The position numbers and the translations under genes were made by a program. 9,269 nucleotides of DNA from positions 1-9,269 of the forward strand of contig JAUYEC010000169.1 of NCBI GenBank assembly GCA_030691585.1, given 5' to 3'. The first letter of the stretch is position 1. Every line of letters starts with the position of its first letter. Source of the DNA: Candidatus Omnitrophota bacterium. Its GTDB lineage: Bacteria; Omnitrophota; Gorgyraeia; Gygaellales; Profunditerraquicolaceae. The notes below the pieces were generated by a model. The model was not told the DNA's origin. It did not search any database and saw only the letters and a program-made list of their open reading frames with translations. Of the stretch, positions 1 through 6,102 are shown piece after piece.

Positions 1-699
1 ATGATCAGAAAAGCAAATAAGACTTTGATCGGCGCGTTTGTGGTAGGGGCATTGGCGCTTTTTATTATCGCGATAACGGTCTTTGGCTCGGGGATGATGT
101 TCAAGCGCGCGGATAAATATGTCCTCTATTTTAACGGTTCGGTCAAGGGCCTCTCTGTGGGGGCGCCGGTGATCTTCCGGGGAGTAAAAATCGGCAACAT
201 AAGCGATATCAACCTGTTCTATGATGACAAAGATAATGAGGTCCTGATTATGGTGGTCATTGACGTTGAGCTTGAACGCGTCAAGGGTATACCCGACAAG
301 ATCGGTTATCCGGATTACAATGCCCTGGTCAAGCGCGGCTTGAAGGCAAAACTGGAGATCCAGAATTTTATCACCGGGCAACTTATGTTGGCGTTTGATT
401 TTTACGCGGATAAGCCGGTAAAGATCTACGATGTAATAAACGCTTATCCGCAATTGCCGACTCTGCCCATATCCCCGGATATTTTTGAGATCATGAATGA
501 GATACCGATAAAAGAGATCAGCGCTAACCTTGAACAGACGGCATCGGGCTTGAATAAGCTGGTAAATTCTGAGGGCATATTGGAATTGGACAGCACACTT
601 AGAGAAGCGACTTCGGCGGCGCGTTCCATACGGCTGTTTATGGAATATCTTGAGCAGCATCCCGAAGCGTTATTAAAGGGTAAATCAGTTAATCAATAA
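1..699 (+). CDS. MCE/MlaD-family lipid transport protein, single MCE domain
   Basis: Predicted periplasmic substrate-binding subunit of an MCE-type ABC lipid transporter (Mla/Pqi class), anchored in the inner membrane and passing phospholipid or another lipid through the envelope. A short basic N-terminus is followed by one membrane helix at about residues 8-30 (TLIGAFVVGALALF onward, ending VFGSG). The MCE domain is at about 38-118 and carries the family signature GSVKGLSVGAPVIFRGVKIG at 46-65. The C-terminal part (about 160-220) looks helical, as in MlaD-type proteins that oligomerise. At 232 residues with one MCE domain it is MlaD-sized, not a multi-domain PqiB. The ATG at base 1 gives the standard family N-terminus, so the gene is probably complete, although its ribosome site lies outside the window. 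The PqiC-like lipoprotein gene 53 bases downstream supports the assignment. Permease and ATPase genes are expected upstream but are not seen. Confidence 0.9.
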   Translation: MIRKANKTLIGAFVVGALALFIIAITVFGSGMMFKRADKYVLYFNGSVKGLSVGAPVIFRGVKIGNISDINLFYDDKDNEVLIMVVIDVELERVKGIPDKIGYPDYNALVKRGLKAKLEIQNFITGQLMLAFDFYADKPVKIYDVINAYPQLPTLPISPDIFEIMNEIPIKEISANLEQTASGLNKLVNSEGILELDSTLREATSAARSIRLFMEYLEQHPEALLKGKSVNQ

Positions 700-701
700 G
701 C

Positions 702-715
702 GTAGGGACAGGTTT
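702..715. repeat. GTAGGGACAGGTTT repeat unit (half-site)
   Basis: This 14-base string lies 3 bases after the stop of the MCE gene, in the 53-base gap before the lipoprotein gene. It recurs exactly as the outer end of the 50-bp palindrome at 2788-2837, where its reverse complement AAACCTGTCCCTAC forms the other arm. Here the inverted partner is missing and the sequence continues as TAAAACAGG. Two exact 14-mers in intergenic DNA of so small a window suggest a dispersed repeat family. The role is unknown. Confidence 0.65.
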
Positions 716-752
716 AAAACAGGCCAGGCAGCATAAAATACAGGAGATCAAG

Positions 753-1397
753 ATGAGGCGATCCGGAATGTTAATCGGCATGTTTGTAATTTATGTTTCA
801 TCTGCCATGGCCTTGAGCGGCTGCGTTTCTCCTTCAAGTTCGCCGCCCCCGCGGTTTTATATGCTTAGCGCTGTAACGGCAAATGAGGGGGTTCCCACGT
901 TTGAGATCCCCAAGGACACGATCATCGAGGTGGGGCCGGTAAAGATCCCCGATTATCAAAACCGGCCGCAGATCGTCACTCAGGATAAAGATAAGATGCT
1001 GACCTTGGCGCAATTTGACCGTTGGGGAGAATCTCTTGACGTAGGATTGGCGCGCGCCTTAGCAGAGGATCTTACTTTAATGCTTCCGGGAGCGACCGTT
1101 GGGATATTCCCGAGCAATTACGCGATACCGGTTAATTACCAGGTGATCATAGATGTGGCACAATTAGAAAGCGAGCTTGATAAGGACCTGGTCTTTGCGG
1201 CGCAGTGGTCTCTGATCGAGCCGAAAAAGAACGTGATGTTATTTACCAAAAGGGCGGAATTCCGCCAGCCGATCGAGCCGCATAATTATTCCGGTTTGGC
1301 CAAGACGCTCGGAGCAGTCTGCGCAACGCTGGGCAGCCAGATCGCCGAAGGGCTTTCCGCTAAGTGCAAGGAACTTAAAGGCCCACAGGCCAAATAA
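753..1397 (+). CDS. PqiC-like ABC transport auxiliary lipoprotein
   Basis: Predicted outer-membrane-facing lipoprotein that partners an MCE transporter, like PqiC/YmbA (DUF330, ABC-type transport auxiliary lipoprotein family). The signal peptide has Arg2-Arg3, a hydrophobic core and a lipobox L21-S22-G23-C24, so mature protein would start at lipidated Cys24. The +2 residue is Val, not Asp, which by the enterobacterial Lol rule would favour outer-membrane delivery. Family hallmarks follow: the early PRFYMLSA strand and the VGPVKIPDYQNRPQIVT segment at about residues 61-77. The length of 214 fits the family. AGGAG at 742-746, six bases before the ATG, sets the start. It follows the MCE gene and precedes a tiny membrane-protein gene, consistent with one transcript. 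The exact lipid carried cannot be read from sequence. Confidence 0.87.
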   Translation: MRRSGMLIGMFVIYVSSAMALSGCVSPSSSPPPRFYMLSAVTANEGVPTFEIPKDTIIEVGPVKIPDYQNRPQIVTQDKDKMLTLAQFDRWGESLDVGLARALAEDLTLMLPGATVGIFPSNYAIPVNYQVIIDVAQLESELDKDLVFAAQWSLIEPKKNVMLFTKRAEFRQPIEPHNYSGLAKTLGAVCATLGSQIAEGLSAKCKELKGPQAK

Positions 1398-1407
1398 TGG
1401 AGTATTG

Positions 1408-1527
1408 ATGAATCCTGGCGGTTGGATATTTATGATATTTTCCTGGTTGATGATCCTGGGTATGTCGGTGTATTGTTTCACAAGGGTTTTGAAGGGGAAA
1501 GATGACTTCCGCAGCATCCTCCGCTAA
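1408..1527 (+). CDS. Small single-helix membrane protein, 39 aa, unrecognised
   Basis: A 39-codon reading frame between the PqiC-like and RhlA-like genes. It starts MNPGGWIFMIFSW, continues as one hydrophobic stretch to about residue 28, and ends in a charged tail (RVLKGKDDFRSILR). It therefore looks like a one-pass inner-membrane peptide with the basic tail in the cytoplasm. Support for translation: GGAG at 1399-1402 stands five bases before the ATG, the gene begins 10 bases after the preceding stop, and its end overlaps the next gene by 26 bases in another frame, as in translationally coupled operons. I do not recognise a named family. One-helix proteins of this kind often act as small accessory subunits of transporters, which is only a guess here. 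Without it the gap between flanking genes would be about 100 bases of otherwise unexplained DNA. Confidence 0.7.
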   Translation: MNPGGWIFMIFSWLMILGMSVYCFTRVLKGKDDFRSILR

Positions 1528-2353
1528 AAAAACAAAGCAATCCTGTATGCCTCTTGCTAAGGGCCTGTTAGAGGCGTCTAGATTTGAGATCGCCTACCGG
1601 ATATTCGGCGATAAAGGCAGGCATCTTATATGCGTAAACGGTGCCCAGCAGTCTATGGCGATGTGGCAGACGTTTGTCCGCAGGTTTTGCCGCGATTACA
1701 GGATCGTGCTTTTTGATTTTCCAAACCAGGGTAAATCCAGGGTACTTAGCGGCCCTGCAAATGTTTCGCTTGATGAGCAGGCCGCGATACTTTCGGCAGT
1801 GGCGAAGGCCACGGGTCTTGATCAAGAGGCGGCAATATGCGCCGCTTCCTGGGGTGGAATAATCGCCCTGGTTTTTGCAGCTAAATACCCCGGCAGGGTA
1901 AAAAAATTAATCCTGGCCAGCGTCGGGACCAAGCCGAATAAAAAACTGGTAGAGACGATAAAGAAGGGCTTCAGCATGGATATGGGCCGGCGGGAAGAGA
2001 TGGCCCAACTGCTCATAGACAGCTTTGGAGATGCCCTTCCGGAACAACTTAAACGCGGTATCGTCTCTCAGTTTCGCACTATGACAGAAGAGAGGCTGCG
2101 CGCTTTTTGCGAGCATGGTTCGTTTGTGATCTCTTCAAGGAAATTGAACGAAGTGATCGATCTAGGCTCCATAAAAGCCAAGACTGTCCTTTTAAGAGGA
2201 GCCAACGATACTATCATAGACTTAGACGATGTTAAATTCCTTGCTTCCCAGATCCCTGATTGCTCAATCAAGGTTGTAAGCGGCGTCGGGCATTTTCTGC
2301 ATATGGAACGCGAGGATGTGCTTGATATATACGCGGACATTCTTGCCCAATAA
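1502..2353 (+). CDS. RhlA-like alpha/beta-hydrolase fold protein
   Basis: Alpha/beta-hydrolase fold enzyme of 283 residues. The core motifs are the early strand VNGA (45-48), the segment VLFDFPNQGKS (69-79), nucleophile elbow AASWGG with Ser116, Asp236 in RGANDTII and His264 in GVGHFLHME, giving a complete Ser-Asp-His triad. The elbow is ASWGG and not the usual GxSxG. Together with VNGA, VLFDxPxxGxS and GHFLxxE it closely recalls RhlA of Pseudomonas, which joins two 3-hydroxyacyl chains taken from ACP for rhamnolipid precursors. No RhlB-type rhamnosyltransferase is visible. A cytoplasmic acyl hydrolase or acyltransferase feeding the neighbouring lipid transporter is my inference; an ordinary esterase is the alternative. 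AGGGG at 1493-1497 supports the ATG at 1502, though Met16 is a possible later start. It overlaps the preceding small gene by 26 bases and lies 20 bases before the superoxide reductase gene. Confidence 0.8.
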   Translation: MTSAASSAKKTKQSCMPLAKGLLEASRFEIAYRIFGDKGRHLICVNGAQQSMAMWQTFVRRFCRDYRIVLFDFPNQGKSRVLSGPANVSLDEQAAILSAVAKATGLDQEAAICAASWGGIIALVFAAKYPGRVKKLILASVGTKPNKKLVETIKKGFSMDMGRREEMAQLLIDSFGDALPEQLKRGIVSQFRTMTEERLRAFCEHGSFVISSRKLNEVIDLGSIKAKTVLLRGANDTIIDLDDVKFLASQIPDCSIKVVSGVGHFLHMEREDVLDIYADILAQ

Positions 2354-2373
2354 GCAGGAGAGAGGAGAATAAA

Positions 2374-2766
2374 ATGCCGGGAATAAATGAATTATTTCAG
2401 AGCGCCGACTGGAAAGCGGAAAAGCACGTTCCGATGATCGATGCGCCGGAGAAAGTAAATAAGGGAGAATTTTTCAAGATCACCGTGACCGTAGGCATTG
2501 AGATAGCCCACCCGAATAAAACAGAGCACCATATCCGCTGGATCGCTGTTTTTTTCCACCCAGACGGAGAGAAATTTCCTTACCAGATAGGTAGGGCGGA
2601 GTTTTCCGCGCATGGAGAGTCGGCTAGCGGCCCGGATACAAGCAGCGTCTACACCCACCCTGAAATAACGCTTACCTTTAAGACCGATAAGCCCGGGAAT
2701 ATACTTGCCTCCAGTTATTGCAATATTCATGGCCTATGGCAGGGCGCAAAGGAACTTAAGATCTGA
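2374..2766 (+). CDS. Superoxide reductase, one-iron (neelaredoxin) class
   Basis: Reduces superoxide to hydrogen peroxide without making oxygen, a cytoplasmic defence typical of anaerobes and microaerophiles; electrons usually come from rubredoxin. The mononuclear Fe(His)4Cys site is complete: His18 in EKHVP, His46 and His52 in HPNKTEHH, Cys116 and His119 in CNIHGLW. Spacings match the family (six residues between the second and third His, three between Cys and the last His). Glu16-Lys17 supply the conserved catalytic lysine loop. At 130 residues it lacks the N-terminal rubredoxin-like CxxC iron domain of desulfoferrodoxin, so it is the one-iron class. AGAGGAG at 2361-2367 is six bases from the ATG. 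It is probably the last gene of the run starting with the MCE gene; the link to lipid transport is positional only. Confidence 0.93.
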   Translation: MPGINELFQSADWKAEKHVPMIDAPEKVNKGEFFKITVTVGIEIAHPNKTEHHIRWIAVFFHPDGEKFPYQIGRAEFSAHGESASGPDTSSVYTHPEITLTFKTDKPGNILASSYCNIHGLWQGAKELKI

Positions 2767-2787
2767 CCCCATTGTCCGCAGAAGTCA

Positions 2788-2837
2788 GTAGGGACAGGTT
2801 TGCCCGCCTGCCGGCAGGCGGGCAAACCTGTCCCTAC
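2788..2837. repeat. Perfect 50-bp palindrome with GTAGGGACAGGTTT ends
   Basis: The 25-base left arm (2788-2812) and right arm (2813-2837) are exact reverse complements with no spacer. Each arm has an outer GTAGGGACAGGTTT and a GC-rich inner part (GCCCGCCTGCC meeting GGCAGGCGGGC). It lies 21 bases after the superoxide reductase stop and about 40 bases before the next promoter. As RNA it would form a very strong hairpin, but no proper U-run follows at once (only TTTT at 2843-2846), so a textbook intrinsic terminator is not supported. It could still block read-through or protect a 3' end. The outer 14-mer occurs again at 702-715, which argues for a dispersed repeat. Confidence 0.9.
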
Positions 2838-2879
2838 ATAGGTTTTAAGCCCTTCATCGAAGGCTCTGTAATATAATCG

Positions 2880-2908
2880 TTGCCATAATTACACTTATTG
2901 GCTATACT
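2880..2908 (+). promoter_or_regulatory. Sigma70-type promoter, possibly giving a leaderless mRNA
   Basis: TTGCCA at 2880-2885 (-35, five of six consensus bases), a 17-base spacer, and TATACT at 2903-2908 (-10, five of six). The start site would fall near 2914-2916, and the ATG of the acyltransferase gene is at 2918. No Shine-Dalgarno-like sequence stands in the nine bases between the -10 box and the ATG. Confidence 0.65.
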
Positions 2909-2917
2909 AAACAACTC

Positions 2918-4063
2918 ATGGAAACTAATTCAGCATCGCAGCTTGAAGTCAGGATCACAAAAAGGATAGAAGAGATACCGCGGCAGGATTGGGAGCAGGT
3001 TTTTCCCAATGTTCTGGAAAGCTACGGTTTTTTCCATACCCTGGATGAATCGCATCTTCCGCAGTTCTCTTTCTTTTACATCATGATTTATGACCAAGGC
3101 AGGCCGGTGGGGGCAACCAGCTGTTTTTTGATGGATTACCCCATGGACATGGCGGTGGAGGGAGGGTTTAGAAAGGTTCTTGACGCGATAAAGAAATTTG
3201 CTCCGCGGATTTTTAGCCCCCGGGTGGTCATCTGCGGCATGCCGATGGGGCAGGGCAGGATCGGTATAGCAGGAGACGCCGGCCCTGTGCTAAAGGCGAT
3301 ATGCCAGGCAATGGAAAAAATTGCCTGCGAGCATAAGGCCGGTATTATTGGTTTTAAAGATTTTAATTCCACCTACAACGATAAGTTTAAAGATCTGCTC
3401 AAGGACGGTTTTTTCCAGATCCAATCCCTGCCTTCCACGGATATGCGCCTGAATTTTGCCGGTTTCCAGCAATATATGGACAGCTTGAGTAACGCCTCCA
3501 AAAGCGGGCTGAAGAGAAAATTCAAAAAGATAGACGGTAAGGTCAAGATCGACCTGGAGATCGCCGATAATATTGACGACGGCGCATTGGCGGAAATTTA
3601 CCAGCTTTATCTGCAGACCCATGAGCGTCAGGATATCGGCATGGAGAAGCTCGGCCCGGATTTTTTTAAAAATATCTCCAGGAATATGCCGGGGCAGATC
3701 AAATATTTCTTGTGGCGGTTGGACGCTAAATTGGTGGCATTCTCGCTTTGTTTTGTGTCTGAAGACCATTTTATTGATTATTACCTGGGTTTTGATTATT
3801 CGGTGGCCCACGAATTTGGCCTTTATTTTATCAGATTTCGTGATATGATGAACTGGTGCCTCCAGCATTCGATTAAAGTGTATGAAATGGGGCAGACTTC
3901 CTACGAAGCCAAGAGGAGAATGGGATTTGATTTTATCCGGCTCTATATTTATGCCAGGCATCGCAACAGGCTGGTAAATCTGTTATTGAAATATTTTAGC
4001 CGTATCGTAAAGCCGGAAAATTTTCATCCGGTCTTTATTGAAATGGACAAGATGGGGGCATAA
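2918..4063 (+). CDS. FemAB/GNAT-fold acyltransferase-like protein
   Basis: 381-residue cytoplasmic protein resembling FemAB-type and BioF2-like (GNAT_6) acyltransferases, which move aminoacyl or acyl groups onto peptidoglycan precursors, sugars or lipids. The N-terminal half (about 10-165) looks like a diverged first GNAT subdomain. The second, better conserved one covers about 180-345: the basic helix NASKSGLKRKFKKI (192-205), the LYLQTHERQ helix (230-238), strands IKYFLWRLDAKLVAFSL (261-277), and DYYLGFDYSVAHEFGLYF followed by YEMGQTSYEAKRRMGF (322-337), the usual end of this fold. No membrane helix is evident. The substrate cannot be deduced. There is no ribosome site before the ATG, but a promoter lies immediately upstream (2880-2908), so a leaderless transcript is plausible. 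The stop overlaps the next start as TAATG, coupling it to the DEAD-box helicase gene. Confidence 0.72.
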   Translation: METNSASQLEVRITKRIEEIPRQDWEQVFPNVLESYGFFHTLDESHLPQFSFFYIMIYDQGRPVGATSCFLMDYPMDMAVEGGFRKVLDAIKKFAPRIFSPRVVICGMPMGQGRIGIAGDAGPVLKAICQAMEKIACEHKAGIIGFKDFNSTYNDKFKDLLKDGFFQIQSLPSTDMRLNFAGFQQYMDSLSNASKSGLKRKFKKIDGKVKIDLEIADNIDDGALAEIYQLYLQTHERQDIGMEKLGPDFFKNISRNMPGQIKYFLWRLDAKLVAFSLCFVSEDHFIDYYLGFDYSVAHEFGLYFIRFRDMMNWCLQHSIKVYEMGQTSYEAKRRMGFDFIRLYIYARHRNRLVNLLLKYFSRIVKPENFHPVFIEMDKMGA

Positions 4064-5331
4064 TGTTTAAAAATAATTCTCTAAATCATAGCAAGGAACA
4101 GCTGGAACAGGCCGGAGCCAACTTCTACGGCCTGGGTATTGCGCCTAAAATACTGGATATCCTGGTTGGGATAGGTTTTGTCAAACCCACGCCTATTCAA
4201 TTCAAGGCCATTCCGCTGGCTATCCAGGGCAAAGACGTTATCGGTATTGCCCAGACCGGCACCGGCAAGACCCATTCTTTCGCTATTCCGATCGTCCAGC
4301 GCCTGGCGCAGGTAAAAGGCGTGGCCCTTATTTTAGCGCCCACCCGGGAACTGGCCATACAGATAGACGAGGCATTTCAGCCCATGGCGCGATCCTTTAG
4401 CATAAAGACCGCCTGTCTTATCGGCGGAGCACCCATGGAGCCCCAGATACGCGCCTTGCGCAATAACCCGCGGGTGATCATCGCTACTCCGGGCAGGCTC
4501 ATTGATCATATGGGCCAATGGAATTTTCTTCCGGATAGCGTCTCAATTCTGGTTTTGGATGAAGCCGACCGTATGCTGGATATGGGCTTTGCCCCGCAGA
4601 TAGAGAAGATCCTGCGTTTTCTGCCTAAAGATAGGCAGACCATGCTCTTTTCGGCGACCATGCCCGCGGAGATCATGAAAATAGTTTCAAAATATATGAA
4701 GCTGCCGGTGAGCGTGGAAATAGCACCTTCGGGCACCACGGTTGAAGGCGTTACCCAGGAATTATTTATTGTCCGGAAAGAGGAAAAGATGCGCCTGTTA
4801 GGCAAGCTGTTGGGGCAATATCACGGCCCGGTGCTTTTATTCTCCCGCACCAAGCATAATGCCAGGAAGATTACCGTAGCTATCCGCGCTATGCGCCATA
4901 GTGTCGCCGAGATCCACTCCAACCGCTCTCTTGGCCAGCGCAGGGAAGCGCTGGAGGGTTTTAAGGCCGGAAAATACAAGGTGCTCGTAGCCACAGATAT
5001 CGCTTCAAGGGGCATTGATGTGCGCGGCATAGAGCTGGTGATAAATTTTGACCTTCCCGAAGACGCTGAAAATTACGTTCATCGCATCGGCCGCACCGCA
5101 CGCGCAGGACAGAAAGGCCGCGCCATATCTTTTGCCACACCCGATCAATCCCGCGATGTCCGGGACATTGAAAAACTCATTAAGACCAGTTTGCCGGTTT
5201 CAAGGCATCCCGAGGTTCCTTCCGCGCAATTTGACCAATCTCTGCATGCGCCCCAGGGCAGGCAACAAAAACGCCCCCAGCATAACAGGGGGCAGCATCG
5301 CATACCAAATCACCGCAAGTCAAATTATTAA
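4063..5331 (+). CDS. rhlE: DEAD-box ATP-dependent RNA helicase, RhlE type
   Basis: ATP-driven RNA unwinding protein of 422 residues, acting in the cytoplasm in ribosome assembly or RNA decay and often induced by cold. All core motifs are present in order: Q motif GFVKPTPIQ (38-46), Walker A AQTGTGKT (63-70), PTRELAIQ (93-100), TPGR (142-145), DEAD (166-169), SAT (197-199), ASRGIDV (314-320) and HRIGRTARAG (340-349). Two RecA-like domains cover about 20-215 and 225-370. The tail from about 380 is basic and rich in Gln, His and Arg, as in RNA-binding tails of RhlE proteins. The best relatives are expected in the RhlE group; the exact subfamily is uncertain. The ATG overlaps the acyltransferase stop by one base, with the purine run GATGGGGG just upstream. 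The functional link between the two genes is unclear. Confidence 0.95.
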   Translation: MFKNNSLNHSKEQLEQAGANFYGLGIAPKILDILVGIGFVKPTPIQFKAIPLAIQGKDVIGIAQTGTGKTHSFAIPIVQRLAQVKGVALILAPTRELAIQIDEAFQPMARSFSIKTACLIGGAPMEPQIRALRNNPRVIIATPGRLIDHMGQWNFLPDSVSILVLDEADRMLDMGFAPQIEKILRFLPKDRQTMLFSATMPAEIMKIVSKYMKLPVSVEIAPSGTTVEGVTQELFIVRKEEKMRLLGKLLGQYHGPVLLFSRTKHNARKITVAIRAMRHSVAEIHSNRSLGQRREALEGFKAGKYKVLVATDIASRGIDVRGIELVINFDLPEDAENYVHRIGRTARAGQKGRAISFATPDQSRDVRDIEKLIKTSLPVSRHPEVPSAQFDQSLHAPQGRQQKRPQHNRGQHRIPNHRKSNY

Positions 5332-5337
5332 TATTTT

Positions 5338-5408
5338 CCGTAGGACGTCCGCTCCCCGCCAAAATCGTGGCGGGTCGCTCGGACGTTGGACGTTTTTACG
5401 TCCCACGG
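5338..5408. repeat. Structured intergenic element with nested and alternative hairpins
   Basis: This lies between the convergent helicase and exported-protein genes. Outer arms CCGTAGGACGT (5338-5348) and ACGTCCCACGG (5398-5408) pair with one mismatch. Inside, CGTCCG (5346-5351) pairs with CGGACG (5380-5385), and CCCGCC (5355-5360) pairs with GGCGGG (5369-5374) around the loop AAAATCGT. A second perfect hairpin, GGACGT-TTTT-ACGTCC (5388-5403), competes with the outer stem for the same ACGTCC. GGACGT occurs three times and ACGTCC twice. No strong T-run follows on either strand. It could be a two-way terminator or a REP-like dispersed element. Confidence 0.6.
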
Positions 5409-5420
5409 AACGTAGCTATT

Positions 5421-5900
5421 TTAGTTGTTAAAAACCTGGTCCTTTTTGAACAACGCGGCGTCTTTATCGCTCATATCGCCGCAAAATATCCACACCGCTA
5501 TTTGCAAGCGTTCGTCATCCATCCGTATTATCTTGCCGTCTTTCTGGATATTTTGTCCCCGGTTGACATTCTGCGCTTTGTCTTTGTCCTTAAATAGGAA
5601 GATAACCTGGTAGGGGGTGTTGTTTTTGGTCAGTTGTTGTCCGGTGATGACTTGATAGTAGGTCCCCTGGATGTCGTTTACCGTGTCAAAAAAATCATAT
5701 TCGCCGGCATTGCTGACAATTCCTGATGCGCTGATTTCTCTGTTTAAATTATGCTTGAGGATCTGCTCCCGCTGCAGGTCAGTCGATTTCTGAAAGCTAT
5801 CTACTAAATCCGCGATATCCACAGCCGCGCAATAAGTGAAAGCGCCCGCGCCGAATATGCAGATCAATGATAACACACAAGCCAAGGTAATCTTCTTCAT
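5421..5900 (-). CDS. Small exported protein, possible OB-fold, function unknown
   Basis: 159-residue protein with a clear signal peptide: MKK followed by the hydrophobic stretch ITLACVLSLICIFGAGAF. Cleavage is likely near residue 26 (after Cys-Ala-Ala); the single Cys24 is not in a good lipobox. The mature part has a short helical opening (about 28-50), then alternating strands with the pattern ISASGIVSNAG ... YYQVITGQQ ... YQVIFLFKD ... NVNRGQNIQKDGKIIRM ... LQIAVWIFC. This resembles exported OB-fold proteins of the tRNA_anti-like type, a weak fold-level resemblance only. Two further cysteine-free stretches suggest no disulfide core. GGGAGGAG on the minus strand just before the ATG, and a promoter at 5924-5952, make this a well-supported gene. 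It is divergent from the large fusion gene and convergent with the helicase gene. I do not recognise a function. Confidence 0.8.
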   Translation of the reverse strand: MKKITLACVLSLICIFGAGAFTYCAAVDIADLVDSFQKSTDLQREQILKHNLNREISASGIVSNAGEYDFFDTVNDIQGTYYQVITGQQLTKNNTPYQVIFLFKDKDKAQNVNRGQNIQKDGKIIRMDDERLQIAVWIFCGDMSDKDAALFKKDQVFNN

Positions 5901-5923
5901 CTCTCCTCCCGGTTATGAATTGC

Positions 5924-5952
5924 ATTATACTGTTTGCGCGGGGATATTACAA
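5924..5952 (-). promoter_or_regulatory. Promoter for the exported-protein gene
   Basis: Read on the minus strand: TTGTAA at 5952-5947 (-35, four of six consensus bases), a 17-base spacer and a perfect TATAAT at 5929-5924 (-10). The predicted start is near 5917, leaving a short leader of about 16 bases that contains the GGGAGGAG ribosome site directly before the ATG at 5900. It stands back to back with the promoter at 5983-6012. Confidence 0.72.
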
Positions 5953-5982
5953 GAAATTTTGTGAATGTTTTTTAGAAAGATT

Positions 5983-6012
5983 TTGACAAACAGGGCATTA
6001 ATGTATTATACT
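5983..6012 (+). promoter_or_regulatory. Promoter for the reductase-isomerase fusion gene
   Basis: A perfect TTGACA at 5983-5988, an 18-base spacer and TATACT at 6007-6012 (five of six). The start would be near 6019, giving a leader of about 84 bases before the ATG at 6103. No Shine-Dalgarno sequence is evident ahead of that ATG. The promoter lies about 30 bases from the divergent one at 5924-5952, so the two could share a regulator, but I see no clear operator. Confidence 0.75.
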
Positions 6013-6102
6013 AATAAGTTATCGTGCCGTGAATAATACAGAATTTATCTATATCGCAAGGATCGGGATATGATCTAAGGTATTGCCCATAGCTTTAATA
6101 CT

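Noticed and set aside
2392..2730. Minus-strand open frame of 112 codons across the superoxide reductase gene
   Set aside because: The plus-strand frame has a complete metal site and a strong ribosome site; the antisense frame is a shadow.
2788..2846. Palindrome as a standard rho-independent terminator
   Set aside because: No U-run directly follows the stem; TTTT comes six bases later and is too short, so I call it a repeat instead.
3290..3961. Long minus-strand open frame (223 codons) inside the acyltransferase gene
   Set aside because: It lies wholly antisense to a coding gene with recognisable fold motifs, has no ribosome site, and its translation shows no recognisable domain.
5048..5597. 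Plus-strand frames (5048-5431, 5367-5597) at the helicase 3' end and beyond
   Set aside because: The first overlaps helicase motif VI and its tail; the second overlaps the minus-strand exported-protein gene and the hairpin element. Neither has a credible start signal.
6029..6078. Leader peptide gene ahead of the fusion gene
   Set aside because: The frame from GTG 6029 has only 14 codons, starts with GTG, has no clear ribosome site and no run of a regulatory amino acid. Kept only as a side note in a finding.
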